A stretch of DNA of 64,000 nucleotides from Galdieria partita (lineage: Eukaryota > Rhodophyta > Bangiophyceae > Galdieriales > Galdieriaceae): positions 140,535 to 204,534 of the forward strand of contig BQMJ01000050.1 of assembly GCA_025991245.1 (NCBI GenBank), in the 5' to 3' direction. The first letter of the stretch is position 1, and the number at the start of each line of letters is the position of its first letter. Under the pieces are notes generated by a model. The model ran no database searches. It had not been told where the DNA came from and was given only the letters and a program-made list of their open reading frames with translations. A program made the translations under genes and the position numbers. Shown here one piece after another: positions 1 through 10,604 of the stretch.

Positions 1-161
1 GCAAAGCCATAAGGGTCCTCTCCAGCCAAATCACCTTCTACATTATGCAAGTGAAAACTCATAAACTTTCTCTGAGGAAACTCCCAAACACCTGGTTCGT
101 AGAAGATGAGGGAAGTCACTGATAGATTCTCATAGTTTAAAGAGTCCCCATTTGAAGACAT
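1..161 (-). CDS. N-terminal fragment of an unrecognised protein, cut by the window edge
   Basis: Reading leftwards from an ATG whose complement lies at 159-161, the frame stays open for 53 codons to the window edge. The peptide begins MSSNGDSLNYENLSV and continues with a hydrophilic, aromatic-rich stretch that includes EPGVWEFPQRKF. No stop or convincing donor site interrupts it. I do not recognise the family. The start lies about 210 bp from the divergent aminopeptidase start at 374, so the two probably share a promoter region. A slightly upstream ATG in another frame hits a stop after 11 codons. The fragment is short, so this call rests only on an open frame and a sensible gene-start position. 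Confidence 0.4.
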   Translation of the reverse strand, partial: MSSNGDSLNYENLSVTSLIFYEPGVWEFPQRKFMSFHLHNVEGDLAGEDPYGF

Positions 162-373
162 TCATGAATACGCCATTCAATGCGTATAGGAAATGTCAAA
201 GTGCATTGGTTGACAACATCAAGTAGGCAACTCGAAGGCTTTGCACTCGAACCACTGTTTTGACTAGAAATGTGCAAAGAAAGAAGTATATATATACATA
301 TAAGAGAATATTAGCATTTACAAAATATAATCACTAACAAGTTCAAAATCTTAGAGAATTTCAAAAAAGTTCA
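162..373. promoter_or_regulatory. Divergent intergenic region with a TA-rich block
   Basis: This spacer separates two genes read in opposite directions. A run of alternating TA (about 284-303, containing tatatatacatata) lies 70-90 bp before the ATG at 374 and could act as a TATA-like element for the aminopeptidase gene. That role is inferred only from composition and position. Confidence 0.25.
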
Positions 374-2913
374 ATGAAGTATATCCGCGAGATTTGGATG
401 TTCCAAAAGCCTCGTCCTTTGTTTTCTTGTAAACTGGCGTTCTGTTGTTCTAGTATAAAACTAGAGACCAATGGAACTTTGCGAAATTTACTTTCAGTTC
501 GTTTAGCTCGCTCTTCAGTTGTCCCGGTTTGCTTTGGGATAAAGACCCAACGTATACTCAAGTCTAGCAGACGTTCAAACAAGTTTCTTTGGGTAAACTC
601 TGCCACTCCTTCCCAAACTCCTGTTCTGACACCTAAACTGATCCTGCCACAACTTCGAAAACTCTTGAAAGATCAGGGTCTTCAGGCTTTGGTTGTTGCC
701 GGTACTGACCCTCATGTGAGTTCACTTCTTTTGTACCGTTTTGACATTCTGAAAGTTTTTAGCTCTCTGAATATCCTCCGGCACACTTCAACAGAAGAGA
801 ATTTGTTTCGGGTTTTACAGGATCCGCTGGAACTGCCGTAGTGACAGAAAAAGATGCGTTTCTATGGACAGATGGCCGATATTTTCTTTTGGCAGAGAAG
901 GAACTTGATGAAAATTGGAAACTTATGAAAGGTATTGTACTTTGATCGATTACTGTTCCTATGTGACCTGTTTTAGTTGGTGTTACAGGTTTTCCTACTT
1001 TAGAAGAGTTTCTATCCGAAAATCTGCCAACGCAATCAGTAGTTGGTTTAGATCCCTTTTGTCATTCGGTGGCGTTTGTGGACAATTTGAATAAGAAGCT
1101 ATCGGAAAAAGATATTTCTGTCCGTCTTTTGGATACAAATCCAATTGATTTGTTGTGGACTGTTGGAAGACCCTCGTTACCAACCTGTCCTGTTCGAATA
1201 CATCCTCTAGAAAACGCGGGTCAAACCTTCCTTGATAAATTGGAAGAAATTCGATCAAGAATGTCAGATATAAATGTGGATATGTTATTGGTATCACTTT
1301 TGGATGAGGTATGCCATATGTTGCATAGGTATCATAGCTAAACTTTTTAGATTGCTTGGGTTTTAAATCTTCGCGGATCAGATATACCACATTGTCCTGT
1401 ATTTTTATCTTACTTCTTAATTGGTTTGAACCAGAATATTCTCTACATCAATCGTCAGAAGGTATTGATTCAACTATTTGTTAATGTTTAGTTTTATTTA
1501 TTGTTTGAAAGATTCCACATCCGGTCGAGAGTTACTTGAATGAATGCAATGTTGATATAAGGCCCTATGAAGAAATTTTGCCGGACTTGAAGAAATTTTC
1601 GCAAAACATGAAAATATGGTATGATCCAGTGAACACCAGTGCTGCCTTAGGTTTTGCATGTGAACCTGGTGGCTTTCCTCAGTCGACACCGATTTCCTTA
1701 ATGAAGGTTTGTATTAGCCCACAATATGATATGAATGACCTTATGTACAAACGAAGGCTGTGAAAAATGAAGCTGAAATTCGTGGAATGCGAGAAGCACA
1801 TATTAGAGACGGAGTTTCTTTGGTTCATTTTCTAAGATGGCTTGAAACGGAAGGAATGTCTGGTGGAATCAGCGAGTTTGACGCAACAGAGAAATTGTTG
1901 GAGTAAGTTGTGGACTCGCATTTGAGAGCTACATTTTCATTCATACTTTGAATTCGCATAGATTTCGATCAAGGCACAATGAGTTTATCACAGAAAGCTT
2001 TCCAACTATATGTGGCTCTGGTCCAAATGGTGCCATTATTCACTATCGTCCGATGCCAAATGATGCAAGGCTTTTGAATACGAATGAGTTGATATTGTTA
2101 GACTCTGGTGGTCAGTATGTGGATGGAACTACGGATGTAACGAGAACATTTCATTTTGGAACTCCAAGTGAAAAGTAATGAAGTTGTTTCTTTATATTGA
2201 ATTCACTTATTATACTTTAAATAGACAACGAGAATATTTTACTAGAGTGTTACAGGGCCATATCTCTTTAGATACAGCAATATTTCCTAAAGGCACTTTG
2301 GGCTGTTTGTTGGACCCTTATGCACGCCGTAAACTTTGGGAATATGGACTCGATTATCGGCATGGAACAGGTATATGAGTCTCAAAATGATGAAACAAAT
2401 GGAGATTAAGATCTTATACTAGGTCATGGTGTGGGAGCTGCTTTGAATGTCCATGAGGGTCCCCATTCCATTAGTTCTCGCATGGGAAATAACGTCTCCT
2501 TAAGACCTGGAATGTTTGTGTCCAATGAGCCGGGATACTATGAAGACGGTGAATTTGGAATAAGGATAGAGAATATTCTTCTGGTCGTTGAAAAGAAAAC
2601 ACCTTTTCGGTTTGTACTATTCTGAAAATTGAAAAATTTGTCTTATGTAACCTTTTGCAAGTTTTGGTGATATTCCGTTCTATGGATTTGAAGCTTTCAC
2701 CTTAGTGCCTATTCAACAGAAAATGATAAAAGTGGAATTACTTGAAAAACAGGAAATTGACTGGATTGATCGATATCATTCGCGTGTATGGAATGTTCTA
2801 AACCCTAAAATAGAAGATCCCAAAGTGAAGGAATGGTATGTTGTTTTCGTTCATGCATTTGAGTGTTGAACCTCTTTGAAAGGTTGTGGAAGAACACACG
2901 ACCTATTTCATCT
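374..2913 (+). CDS. Xaa-Pro aminopeptidase (aminopeptidase P, M24B family), reading in frame into the downstream cyclophilin
   Basis: Metallopeptidase expected to remove an N-terminal residue when proline is second. Deduced exons: 374-715, 763-931, 989-1308, 1351-1461, 1512-1706, 1757-1902, 1962-2174, 2225-2370, 2423-2609, 2662-2835, then 2883 onward; every junction keeps frame. After a basic, Ser-rich leader of about 75 residues (transit-peptide-like), the N-terminal creatinase fold shows DPHLSEY and [14 protein letters not shown]. The catalytic pita-bread domain shows [22 protein letters not shown] (metal Asp pair), the Gly-His-Gly loop [16 protein letters not shown], and [17 protein letters not shown] with the metal Glu residues. 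The C-terminus ends [10 protein letters not shown], matching the family's usual end. However, no stop codon follows: the frame continues into the Tat-cyclophilin segment annotated separately. A plastid location is inferred from the leader and the fused partner. Confidence 0.9.
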
Positions 2914-3951
2914 ATGAAAGAAAACAATTTTTCAGAGGAACAGCAACTTTCCACGTCTCGTCGCAGCTTCCTTGCTCTTTTCTTTGGGATTCTTTTATCA
3001 CCTCTTTTACCGAAACAGCTTAAGGCAGTTGTAAGTTGAATTTTTAAGATGTTAACTGTTGTAAAGAATTCGACAGGAAATGGACACTGAGTCTTCATTG
3101 TCATCCCAACAAGAGAATAAGAAACCAAAAATTGACCCGAACATATCTGAGCCAGCCATCACTTCCAAATGTTTTTTGTAAGAATTCAGTATTGAATAAG
3201 CTATTGAAAGTTACATATAACCTACTATTTAGTGACTTGAAAGTTGAAAATGTTGGAATGAAAAGAGTTGTCATTGGACTGTATGGAGGTATGTTATGTT
3301 TGATGAGAACTCCAATCACACAATAAGTGCAATGATTCAATAGGAGTTGCTCCAAAGACTTCGCAATTGTTTGTTGATTTGTGCAATTGCAACGATCATT
3401 CGTTTAGCTATTTGTAAGTATCAAGTTATATATCTAGAATTCTCACAGACCTCTTATAAGTCGGTCCTCTTATCATTTGTAATATAAGAGATTCTGAGGT
3501 CTTTCGAGTTATTGATGGAATGAATATTCAGATAGGACGGAAATTTTCGCTAGGTATAAGCTTATGTTATTCGATTGTTCTATGAATCATATATTTTGCT
3601 TTTCTAGAAGTCAGTGAATATCAAACAGCAAATTATGATTTCTTGGAAGAGTGCTGTCAGTTTCGACACAATGTGGAAGGCCTTGTTTCCATGGTTCGAA
3701 CGAAACCTTCAAAAGAACTGGACTACCGTTTCTTTATAAGGTATGCATAGAGACGTAAACTCTGAAGTACAGTTTTAAATCCTATTAGTACTGCACCAGC
3801 TCCGTATTTGGACGACAAGTACGTCACATTTGGTAGAGTTATACAGGGAATGGATTGGATTCATGAAATAGAAAAGCTGAAAACTAAGAAGCCGAGCAAT
3901 CAGCCCATTTTAAAAGTTGAAGTGGTTGCGTGTGGGCTACAAAAATTGTGA
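2914..3951 (+). CDS. Cyclophilin-type peptidyl-prolyl isomerase domain preceded by a Tat-like lumenal signal; in-frame extension of the aminopeptidase gene
   Basis: Continues the aminopeptidase frame through exons 2883-3030, 3077-3177, 3233-3288, 3344-3413, 3489-3553, 3608-3740 and 3789-3951. An internal ATG lies at 2914. About 15 residues after it comes SRRSFLALFFG, a twin-arginine motif followed by a hydrophobic stretch, as in thylakoid-lumen proteins. The cyclophilin fold begins KCFFDLKVENVGMKRVVIGL and ends at GLQKL. Compared by eye with cyclophilin A, the Arg, Gln and FFI positions of the active site are kept (FRVID, IQIG, RFFIST), but the Trp of the cyclosporin pocket is Tyr (PYLDDKYVTFG) and the His is also Tyr. 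Activity may therefore be weak or altered. With the aminopeptidase the fusion would be 912 residues. Translation from the internal ATG alone would give a lumenal-type protein lacking a plastid transit peptide. Confidence 0.75.
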
Positions 3952-3974
3952 GCTTTGTGATAAAATTGGAAACT

Positions 3975-5923
3975 ATGAAATATCTCTTTGTTGTTGTTCT
4001 ACTTTATGTCTCTCAGTTTGTAGCCGCACTACAAGTGAGTTCTAGTCTGTTGAGAATATTTCCGAGATTTACTTGGTTCAGATTGCATCAATCCCAACGT
4101 TACCACCTCAAGTAGTTGTTAACCCCGATAATGCTCTTCACATGGATCTCTACAGAAAAACACTACGATTTAGTGACTCAACTTATGAGGTTCGTTTTAT
4201 TTACGAGTCTACTGTACAGTAACTAACTACCGATAGAATAACAACGATGACGTGGAAACTATTTATCTTTCGGGTAAAGGACTTGTGGGAAACTGGGCGT
4301 CTTGCTTCAACGGAACAAGTACGACAAACTGTCCTATTGCTGGATCTCTTGAAGGCATTACCACTTTCCAGGTTCACATACCTCAGAATGAGTACCGAGT
4401 TTTATATGGTCCCCAAATAGTGACCGAGACGGATAATTTTGGCTCACCTTTGATTCGCAACGAACAAGGAGACAACTGGAATTTCGAGTCAGAAGTAGAT
4501 CAGCAAAGCAGTGGTTATTTCTATGTCGATTACAATTGTTCGACTACGGGTTTGTGAATGTTTGCAACTCCTTGTCATAGCTGACCAAGCCTGCTCATTT
4601 AGGAAGCATGAAAGTGTCCATGTTTTTCTTGATAGAGACTTTGACAGAATCTAACCAGCCTCTTCCAGCCAATTTCCAAGATAATTTCTCGGCAGTCTTG
4701 GAGTATACAAACTCTTCAATTTCTCCAGTCTATTTGATACTTCTCCAATGGGACAAGGTCTGTAAAGTTGGTGATAGCCGACCTGGCATTGAAGTAGGCT
4801 ACATAAAAGAGTTTGTTCCATCCGAGCAAGCGAATCAAGAAGTATTGGAACAAAAGGCTGTCTTATATCCAAAGCCGTTGCCAGGTTCCTCGACTCTATT
4901 GGATATTGTTAGTGTTACCGAATCTTCTACAGATTTGTATGTTTCTTGTATCAACGGGTCGCAGTTATTCCGTCCAGAGATAACGGCAGACTGTGTTTCT
5001 GAAATGGAAAAGTGCGTTTCGTTGAGAGGTATCGGTCCCAGTCAGCTTGTTTATGGAGAGTTACTTGCTGAAGAAGGAGAGACTCTTCGGTTTACCGTTT
5101 TCTATTCTTGCGAGAAGGTATTGTGCATATTTTTCATGGACTTTGTATTCTTAGGAAAAGTGTTTAGGCTAGGAGTGAAGGCATTATTCGTCCTAAACTT
5201 GTTTTGAATTTTCCTCCATTTCAGCCGTTGTCTTTGGAGTGGAAAAAGGATTGTGGTGGATTACTCGCATCGTCTATATCTGTTGGGACTTCATGGCATG
5301 GAAGGTAAGAAATTTTTGAGATATAACTTTGAGTGGATTCAACTTGTCTGTTTTAGTGATATTATTAGCCAAGGTAAAACTATGGAAGCGTTCGGATTGT
5401 TTCCTTCCTATACAATTGATGAAGAAACTCGAGATCTCGAATTTTTTGTATCCACTTCCTATCAGGATATCGTGTCTTTAGAGAAAGTGGTTGTGACAGT
5501 AGAGAAGCCTCGTGTAGTTTCTGTAAGGGTTAACCCAAATAACGCAATTTCTCTTTCAGGTTCTAAAACTGCATCTCTACAGTCGCATTTTGTCTGTTTG
5601 AACGATGGTAAGTTGCCAATGTTATACAGTAATAATTTTCCATAAAATTGTGTAACATAGGAGAGTCTCTTGTAGTGATTACATTATCTTTTCTGTATCG
5701 ACCATTGGAATTTTCTGTGGTAAAGAAATGTCGAAAGCCACAGTTGAGACGCGCACAAGGTTTTACCGTATATCATGCAACCAGTATTATTGTTGTATTA
5801 GCAGTTTCAGTTGCAGCTCTAAGTGGATACTTGTTTTATAGACGCTCAAAAAGGTTATCAAAGGGTCATCATAGAAGTACAGGTGACTATAGACCCCTTA
5901 GACTGAATATGAATACGTCCTAG
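3975..5923 (+). CDS. Type-I membrane glycoprotein of unknown function
   Basis: Seven exons (3975-4034, 4082-4189, 4237-4549, 4603-5117, 5225-5304, 5357-5607, 5661-5923) give 529 residues. The first exon is a signal peptide (MKYLFVVVLLYVSQFVAALQ). A long extracytoplasmic region follows with several N-glycosylation sequons (for example NGTS, NCST, NSS, NGS) and spaced cysteines. Near the C-terminus is one transmembrane helix (TSIIVVLAVSVAALSGYLF) followed by a basic cytosolic tail. The start is only 23 bp after the cyclophilin stop, on the same strand, so the upstream gene's 3' end and this gene's promoter must overlap. The intron at 5118-5224 is longer (107 nt) than its neighbours and could hide a small exon. 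I do not recognise a family; the topology suggests an ER, Golgi or cell-surface role. Confidence 0.7.
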
Positions 5924-6180
5924 TCATGCAAACCACTTGTGTTTTATTAAATATCTTTCGAATAGATTAACTTGTCGATTTGTCGTTTTTAGCCATTCGA
6001 TTTATTGAAAAACCATGCAAAGTTGTTTGAAAATTTATGCATTTTCACAAATTTCAATTTCAGCACTAAGATTGTAATGTCTAGAAACTGTTCATAGCAG
6101 CCCAACCTCTCAACATTGGAATGATCTTCGAGGACTTTTTGCATCGGCCCAAGAATTGATTGCTCTCGGCCGAATTGGGA

Positions 6181-7445
6181 ATGGCTTCTTTACCGAGTGT
6201 CCACTTTCTTTCTCAACTACAGAGTGTCAATCCGGTTTTTAACAGTTTTTCAAAAGACACTAAAACTGCAGCCGGTTTCCCTGGCTCCGTTTCATATTCT
6301 TTTGGTGTCAGTGACCAACACAAGAAAGTAAACCAGGGTCTTTTGGCCTCATCGCCAACTGAGAGTAGAGTACCGTCATTTGTATTCCCTCATCTTGTGG
6401 CACCGTCCATTTCAGAAGATGGTATCACGTTATATTTGAAATATGCTTTGGGTGGAGCAATTTGTTGCTCAGTCACACACTCATCTACTGTGCCCATTGA
6501 CGTAGTGAAGACTCGTTTGCAGACAGATCCTGGTCGTTATAAAGGCATGATTGACGGCTTCCGTACAATAGTAAAGGAGGAAGGAGCTTCAATGCTCTTA
6601 CAAGGCTTGGGACCAACAGCAGTTGGTTATTTTCTACAGGGAACATTCAAATTTGGTTTTTATGAGTTTTTCAAAAAATATTTTAGTGAATTGGCTGGAC
6701 CTGAAAACGCAGTTACTTTTCGGTTTCCTATTTGGTTGACTGCTGGGGCTTGTGCAGAATTCATTGCTGATCTCTTCTTGTGTCCTTTAGAGGCAACAAG
6801 AATTCGTCTAGTCGCGGAACCTTCTTTTGCCAAAGGGCTTACTGATGGCTTTATGAAACTTGCAAAGGAAGAAGGCTTTATGGGGCTATACAAGGGCTTG
6901 GGACCTATTCTGTTTAAACAAGTGCCTTATACGTAAGTATATTGTTGTCGTGTATATTTTGAGAAATCGTTGACGTCCTTGTTCAGAATGGCCAAGTTTT
7001 CAGTCTTTGAAACAGCTCAAGAAGTAATCTACAGAACTCTGAGAAATATTGGTTATCCTCGCGAAAGTATGTCAGAAGGCATGCAGCTAGTTGTCAGTCT
7101 TAACTCAGGTGTCCTTGCTGGACTTGCTGCTGCAATTGTATCCCAACCTGCAGACACTGTCCTTTCGAAAATCAATCAAGTGAAGACAGAGGGTTCCACT
7201 GCAAAGGCAATTGTCACGATTATGAAACAACTTGGTTTCCGAAAACTGTTCTTGGGAACGGGGCCCCGTTGTTTGATGGTTGGATGGTTAACTGCAGGTA
7301 GGAAGCTTATTTTTATTTTTTTGACTTTGCATATGTTGATTGGATATGTTTAGGCCAATTTTTCATTTATGACTATGTGAAGCAGCTTCTTGGTATCTTC
7401 CCTACACAACAAAGCGCTCCCAAGCCAATCGCTGCTAAGGTCTAA
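6181..7445 (+). CDS. SLC25A3-like: Mitochondrial phosphate carrier (SLC25A3/PiC type)
   Basis: Inner-membrane carrier importing inorganic phosphate into mitochondria for ATP synthesis. Exons 6181-6932, 6987-7297 and 7354-7445 encode 384 residues. An N-terminal extension of about 85 residues, rich in Ser and basic residues, precedes the carrier core. The three mitochondrial-carrier signatures appear in order: PIDVVKTRLQ, PLEATRIRLV and PADTVLSKIN; the last two are the phosphate-carrier forms. The repeats FKFGFYEFFKKYF and FLQGTFKFG also match this subfamily. The ATG at 6181 is the first usable one; the frame is open slightly further upstream but without an ATG. The gene faces the PNUTS-like gene tail to tail. 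Confidence 0.9.
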
Positions 7446-7612
7446 ACCTTGTAACTAGTATAAGATTTCGTGAGAACCACAATCTTTGTTTTGTCATGAG
7501 AGAACAGGTTTGGATAAACCCGTTCTTCTGTTACATGTAACCTGATGTTTGTTGAATGCTTGCTTTGAAAGGGAGTTCTTTTAGTCTGGTATTTTTTTTC
7601 TCTTTCTTTTCA

Positions 7613-7618
7613 AATAAA
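7613..7618 (+). terminator. Possible polyadenylation signal AATAAA for the phosphate carrier
   Basis: An AATAAA hexamer lies 168 bp after the stop at 7445, within the 350-bp spacer between convergent genes. Its position fits a 3'-end signal. No other obvious element is seen in 7446-7795, which is otherwise T-rich. Confidence 0.3.
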
Positions 7619-7795
7619 GATAAATTTGAGAGGTTTGTTCGTAACTATTGAACAGGATTTCTCTTTATATTTAAGTAATCTAAACCACAACGAGTAATGC
7701 AACTCTATTCCCTGTTGGTAAATGATGCGGATATCAACAAAACGATTGCGCTAATAGCAGCCACTTCAAATGGATGGTAAGCCGATGAATTCATA

Positions 7796-10242
7796 TCACT
7801 TTCTAATAGACTTTGGATGCGGGACTTTGTAGGGAACTTTGACATGCATAAACCGACAAGCGTCACCATTTGCACACGTTCCTTGATTATAGAAGTAGCA
7901 AACGTTGGTCTTTTTGGAAGCATTGGTCTTTTTATCATCCACACTTCTCTTTACATTGGACTGACTACTTCCATAAGAATCCATACTTCCTATGGTCACA
8001 TTTCCGGGATTATGATGATTTAATGCATCGGAATATGAAGATACAAAGGAAGACTTGTTTTGTTGTGCATACGCAAAGAATGGAGCACCTGGACCTTGGA
8101 AAGCCTGTTGATTCATTACTGCTCGTTGGTTCTGTTGGGTCAGTTGCTGCAAAAGCATTGGATCTATATTGCTCTGAGAAGACGGTAATATATTTACCAT
8201 TGACAAACCAGAAGAAAACAAATTGGTTCCTGGATAGGTTAATGAAGTAGATGGGATTCCCTGTACAGCACTGTCATTTCCATTATCATTTTGCTGACCA
8301 TAATTCAGAGACTGCTTTGCTTGCATAGCACCAGTAAAAGTGCTATTACCTGTCATCGAAGCCCCAAATGCTGACAATAAAGATTGCAATACCGACGGGT
8401 TTTGTTGCAACATCTGTAGGACATTGTTATTATTATCAAATGAAGACTGTGAAGGAACATTATTCACAGAAGGCTGCTGAGATGCAGCTTGACTTTCTTT
8501 AAATGTCATATTGGAATGCTTTGGTAACTGCTGAGAAGCATGCGAAGATGTTTCAATAGATTCTAAAGGTATTTCTTGTAAAGGTGAAAGTTCAATTGGT
8601 TTGTGTTCTGGCGATGCAGGTGAATAATAATTTCTATCTGAATACCTTTCTGGAACCATTTGAACGGTTCTTTCTCTGCTGGTTTTTTCTACGCTTTCCA
8701 ATCCTGGAACTACTGCATGCTCAACAAGAATTAAAGTTGGGGACCTCCATTCCATTTCCTCTTTCATTTCTTGAACAGCCTTTACAAAGTGTTCACTTTT
8801 GGCTTGAAACAGCGACTTCTCCATTTCTCGCTCCCTTTTCTTATGGGCTTCAAACGTTTCATTCCACTCAGTTCCTGACGAACTCTGCCCACTGGCATCT
8901 ACTGATGACAAACCTGCTTCCTCTCTTTCCCATTGACGAAGCTGTTCAATATTTTCGATTTCATGAATAGTGACCAACTTTTCCGGAGGTGCAAACTGTA
9001 CTCTCTTTTTGAAAACTACAGTATTACTCTCCACTCCAGCTTTCAACGACTGCTCGGAAAAATCTCGTGTATTGTTAGCATTCGTCGACTCACTTGAATA
9101 CACTGGCGGCAAAGTATCCTCGGTGCTCTGGAGTCTCCCAGGACTAAGAGGAGGTGCTGATAAGCTCGACAATTTCGAAGCTGTATTGCGTTTAGAAATA
9201 GTCACATTAGGCACAGACGTTCCAAAAAGGACATCATCTGAAAGGGTAACGGGGTCTTGTGAAACTTTTTGAGTCTTTGGAACATCCAACTCCGTTTTGT
9301 TTTCATGTTCTTTTGAAAGTGTTCTTTGTCTCTTCTTCTCGCTATCTGCATTCCCTGTGCGAGACCTAAACAATCGTTACATAAAATGACATGTTCTAGA
9401 ATAGACAAACCTCTTTGATGTTTGAGTTTTCAAATCTACTATGTCTTCCTGCTTAGACGCTTCGATAACAGTTTTCTTCCACATTGTAACGATGGACTTT
9501 GCCAAATGAACGACACGAGAAAACCATGGCTCTTCCTGCGAGCCCGCTATTGAAGACCGAGACAACGAGTACACCTTCCTTGCTACTTCCTTGTGTGACT
9601 TCAAATCCTCCTAAAAATTTCTCAAAAAACGAAGTCAAGATATTGGAACAAACCAACCGTTGACAAAGGAATATTCCTGAGCAGCACTAAAGTAACGACT
9701 ACACACTGCCACTGATGCTTCGAGTAAAACATATCCAACTCTTCGCCAAGAACAGACAGTGTTTTCCCTTGCCATACTTCACTAATGTCAGCAACTAGTG
9801 AACTTGGAACTTCCAAATAATTGTCATATGTAATCTTTTTTGATAGCTCTTCAATTTGACGCGATAATGGATACCTGCCTCTTTCTTGCAGAGCGATCGT
9901 GCCCTTTTTAGTTAGAGGTGGAGGCAGCCGATCGCCTCCTTTGACTAAATCTTGTTTTTCAAGTTCAGCTTTTGTCATCATCATTGGTTCTGTCGTCTCA
10001 AGGGGCTTACTTTCTAATGTGGTACCGGAAGCTTCTGGTGAAGAATCTGATTCCCGTAACTTGTCGTCACGTTCCCAAATCAGGTATCCCTCTCCTTCAA
10101 CGTCTTGAATGTTCTCACCATTACGAGAATCTCCGATCTCATGGCTTACGCTTGCTGAACTCACCACAGCGGCCTTCGTTTCAGCAAATAACGACTGGGA
10201 GCTCATCTGTTGGTTGGCCCCTCCAATAAAAGAATCAGCCAT
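7796..10242 (-). CDS. PNUTS-like nuclear PP1 regulatory subunit (TFIIS-N/LW domain, RVxF motif, CCCH zinc finger)
   Basis: Three exons on the minus strand (10242-9658, 9610-9411, 9365-7796) encode 784 residues. Residues about 110-245 form a TFIIS N-terminal-like helical domain: RQIEELSKKITYDNYLEV, then VVVTLVLLRNIPLST spliced to EDLKSHKEVARKVYSLSR and LAKSIVTMWKKTV. In the middle, KKRVQFAPPEKLVTIHEIE contains a textbook PP1-docking RVxF motif (RVQF). A long Gln/Asn/Ser-rich disordered region follows, and the C-terminus ends in one CCCH finger, CYFYNQGTCANGDACRFMH. This order (LW domain, PP1 motif, low complexity, C-terminal CCCH) is that of metazoan PNUTS/PPP1R10 and resembles yeast Ppn1/Ref2, subunits of the PP1 module that dephosphorylates RNA polymerase II and termination factors. 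The family call is inferred from architecture; the zinc finger and RVxF are directly visible. Confidence 0.75.
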
Positions 10243-10604
10243 CTTCTCCAATGAAGTTTATAGGTTAGATGTTTCCCTAAGCTTAACGACTTCCCTTGGC
10301 TTCTCTTCTGTGGCAACTACTACACCGTAACTCTCGTGAGGTTTCTCACGTTCCGTTAACAAAAACTTCAACACCCCGCTAGCCTCTCAACCCTTCAAAG
10401 CCTACAAGTTAAGCCCTACACACTGTGAGCCTTAGTTACTTTCAAAGTGGCAGTGCTATAAACAAACACATTCGGCAACCAGAGGCAGTCTCGCTTCTAC
10501 GAATAATGGCGCAATTTCCAGAATTGCTCAAGGCAACTGTAACATCCCAAAGCTTTAGTTGATTGTGTCAACATAGCATGCTGAATTGAAAAGTCCGTCG
10601 TGAT
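10243..10604. other. Divergent spacer between the PNUTS-like gene and SEC16
   Basis: About 360 bp separate the two starts. I see no convincing reading frame, repeat or clear TATA element. It presumably holds both promoters and 5' leaders. Confidence 0.4.
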
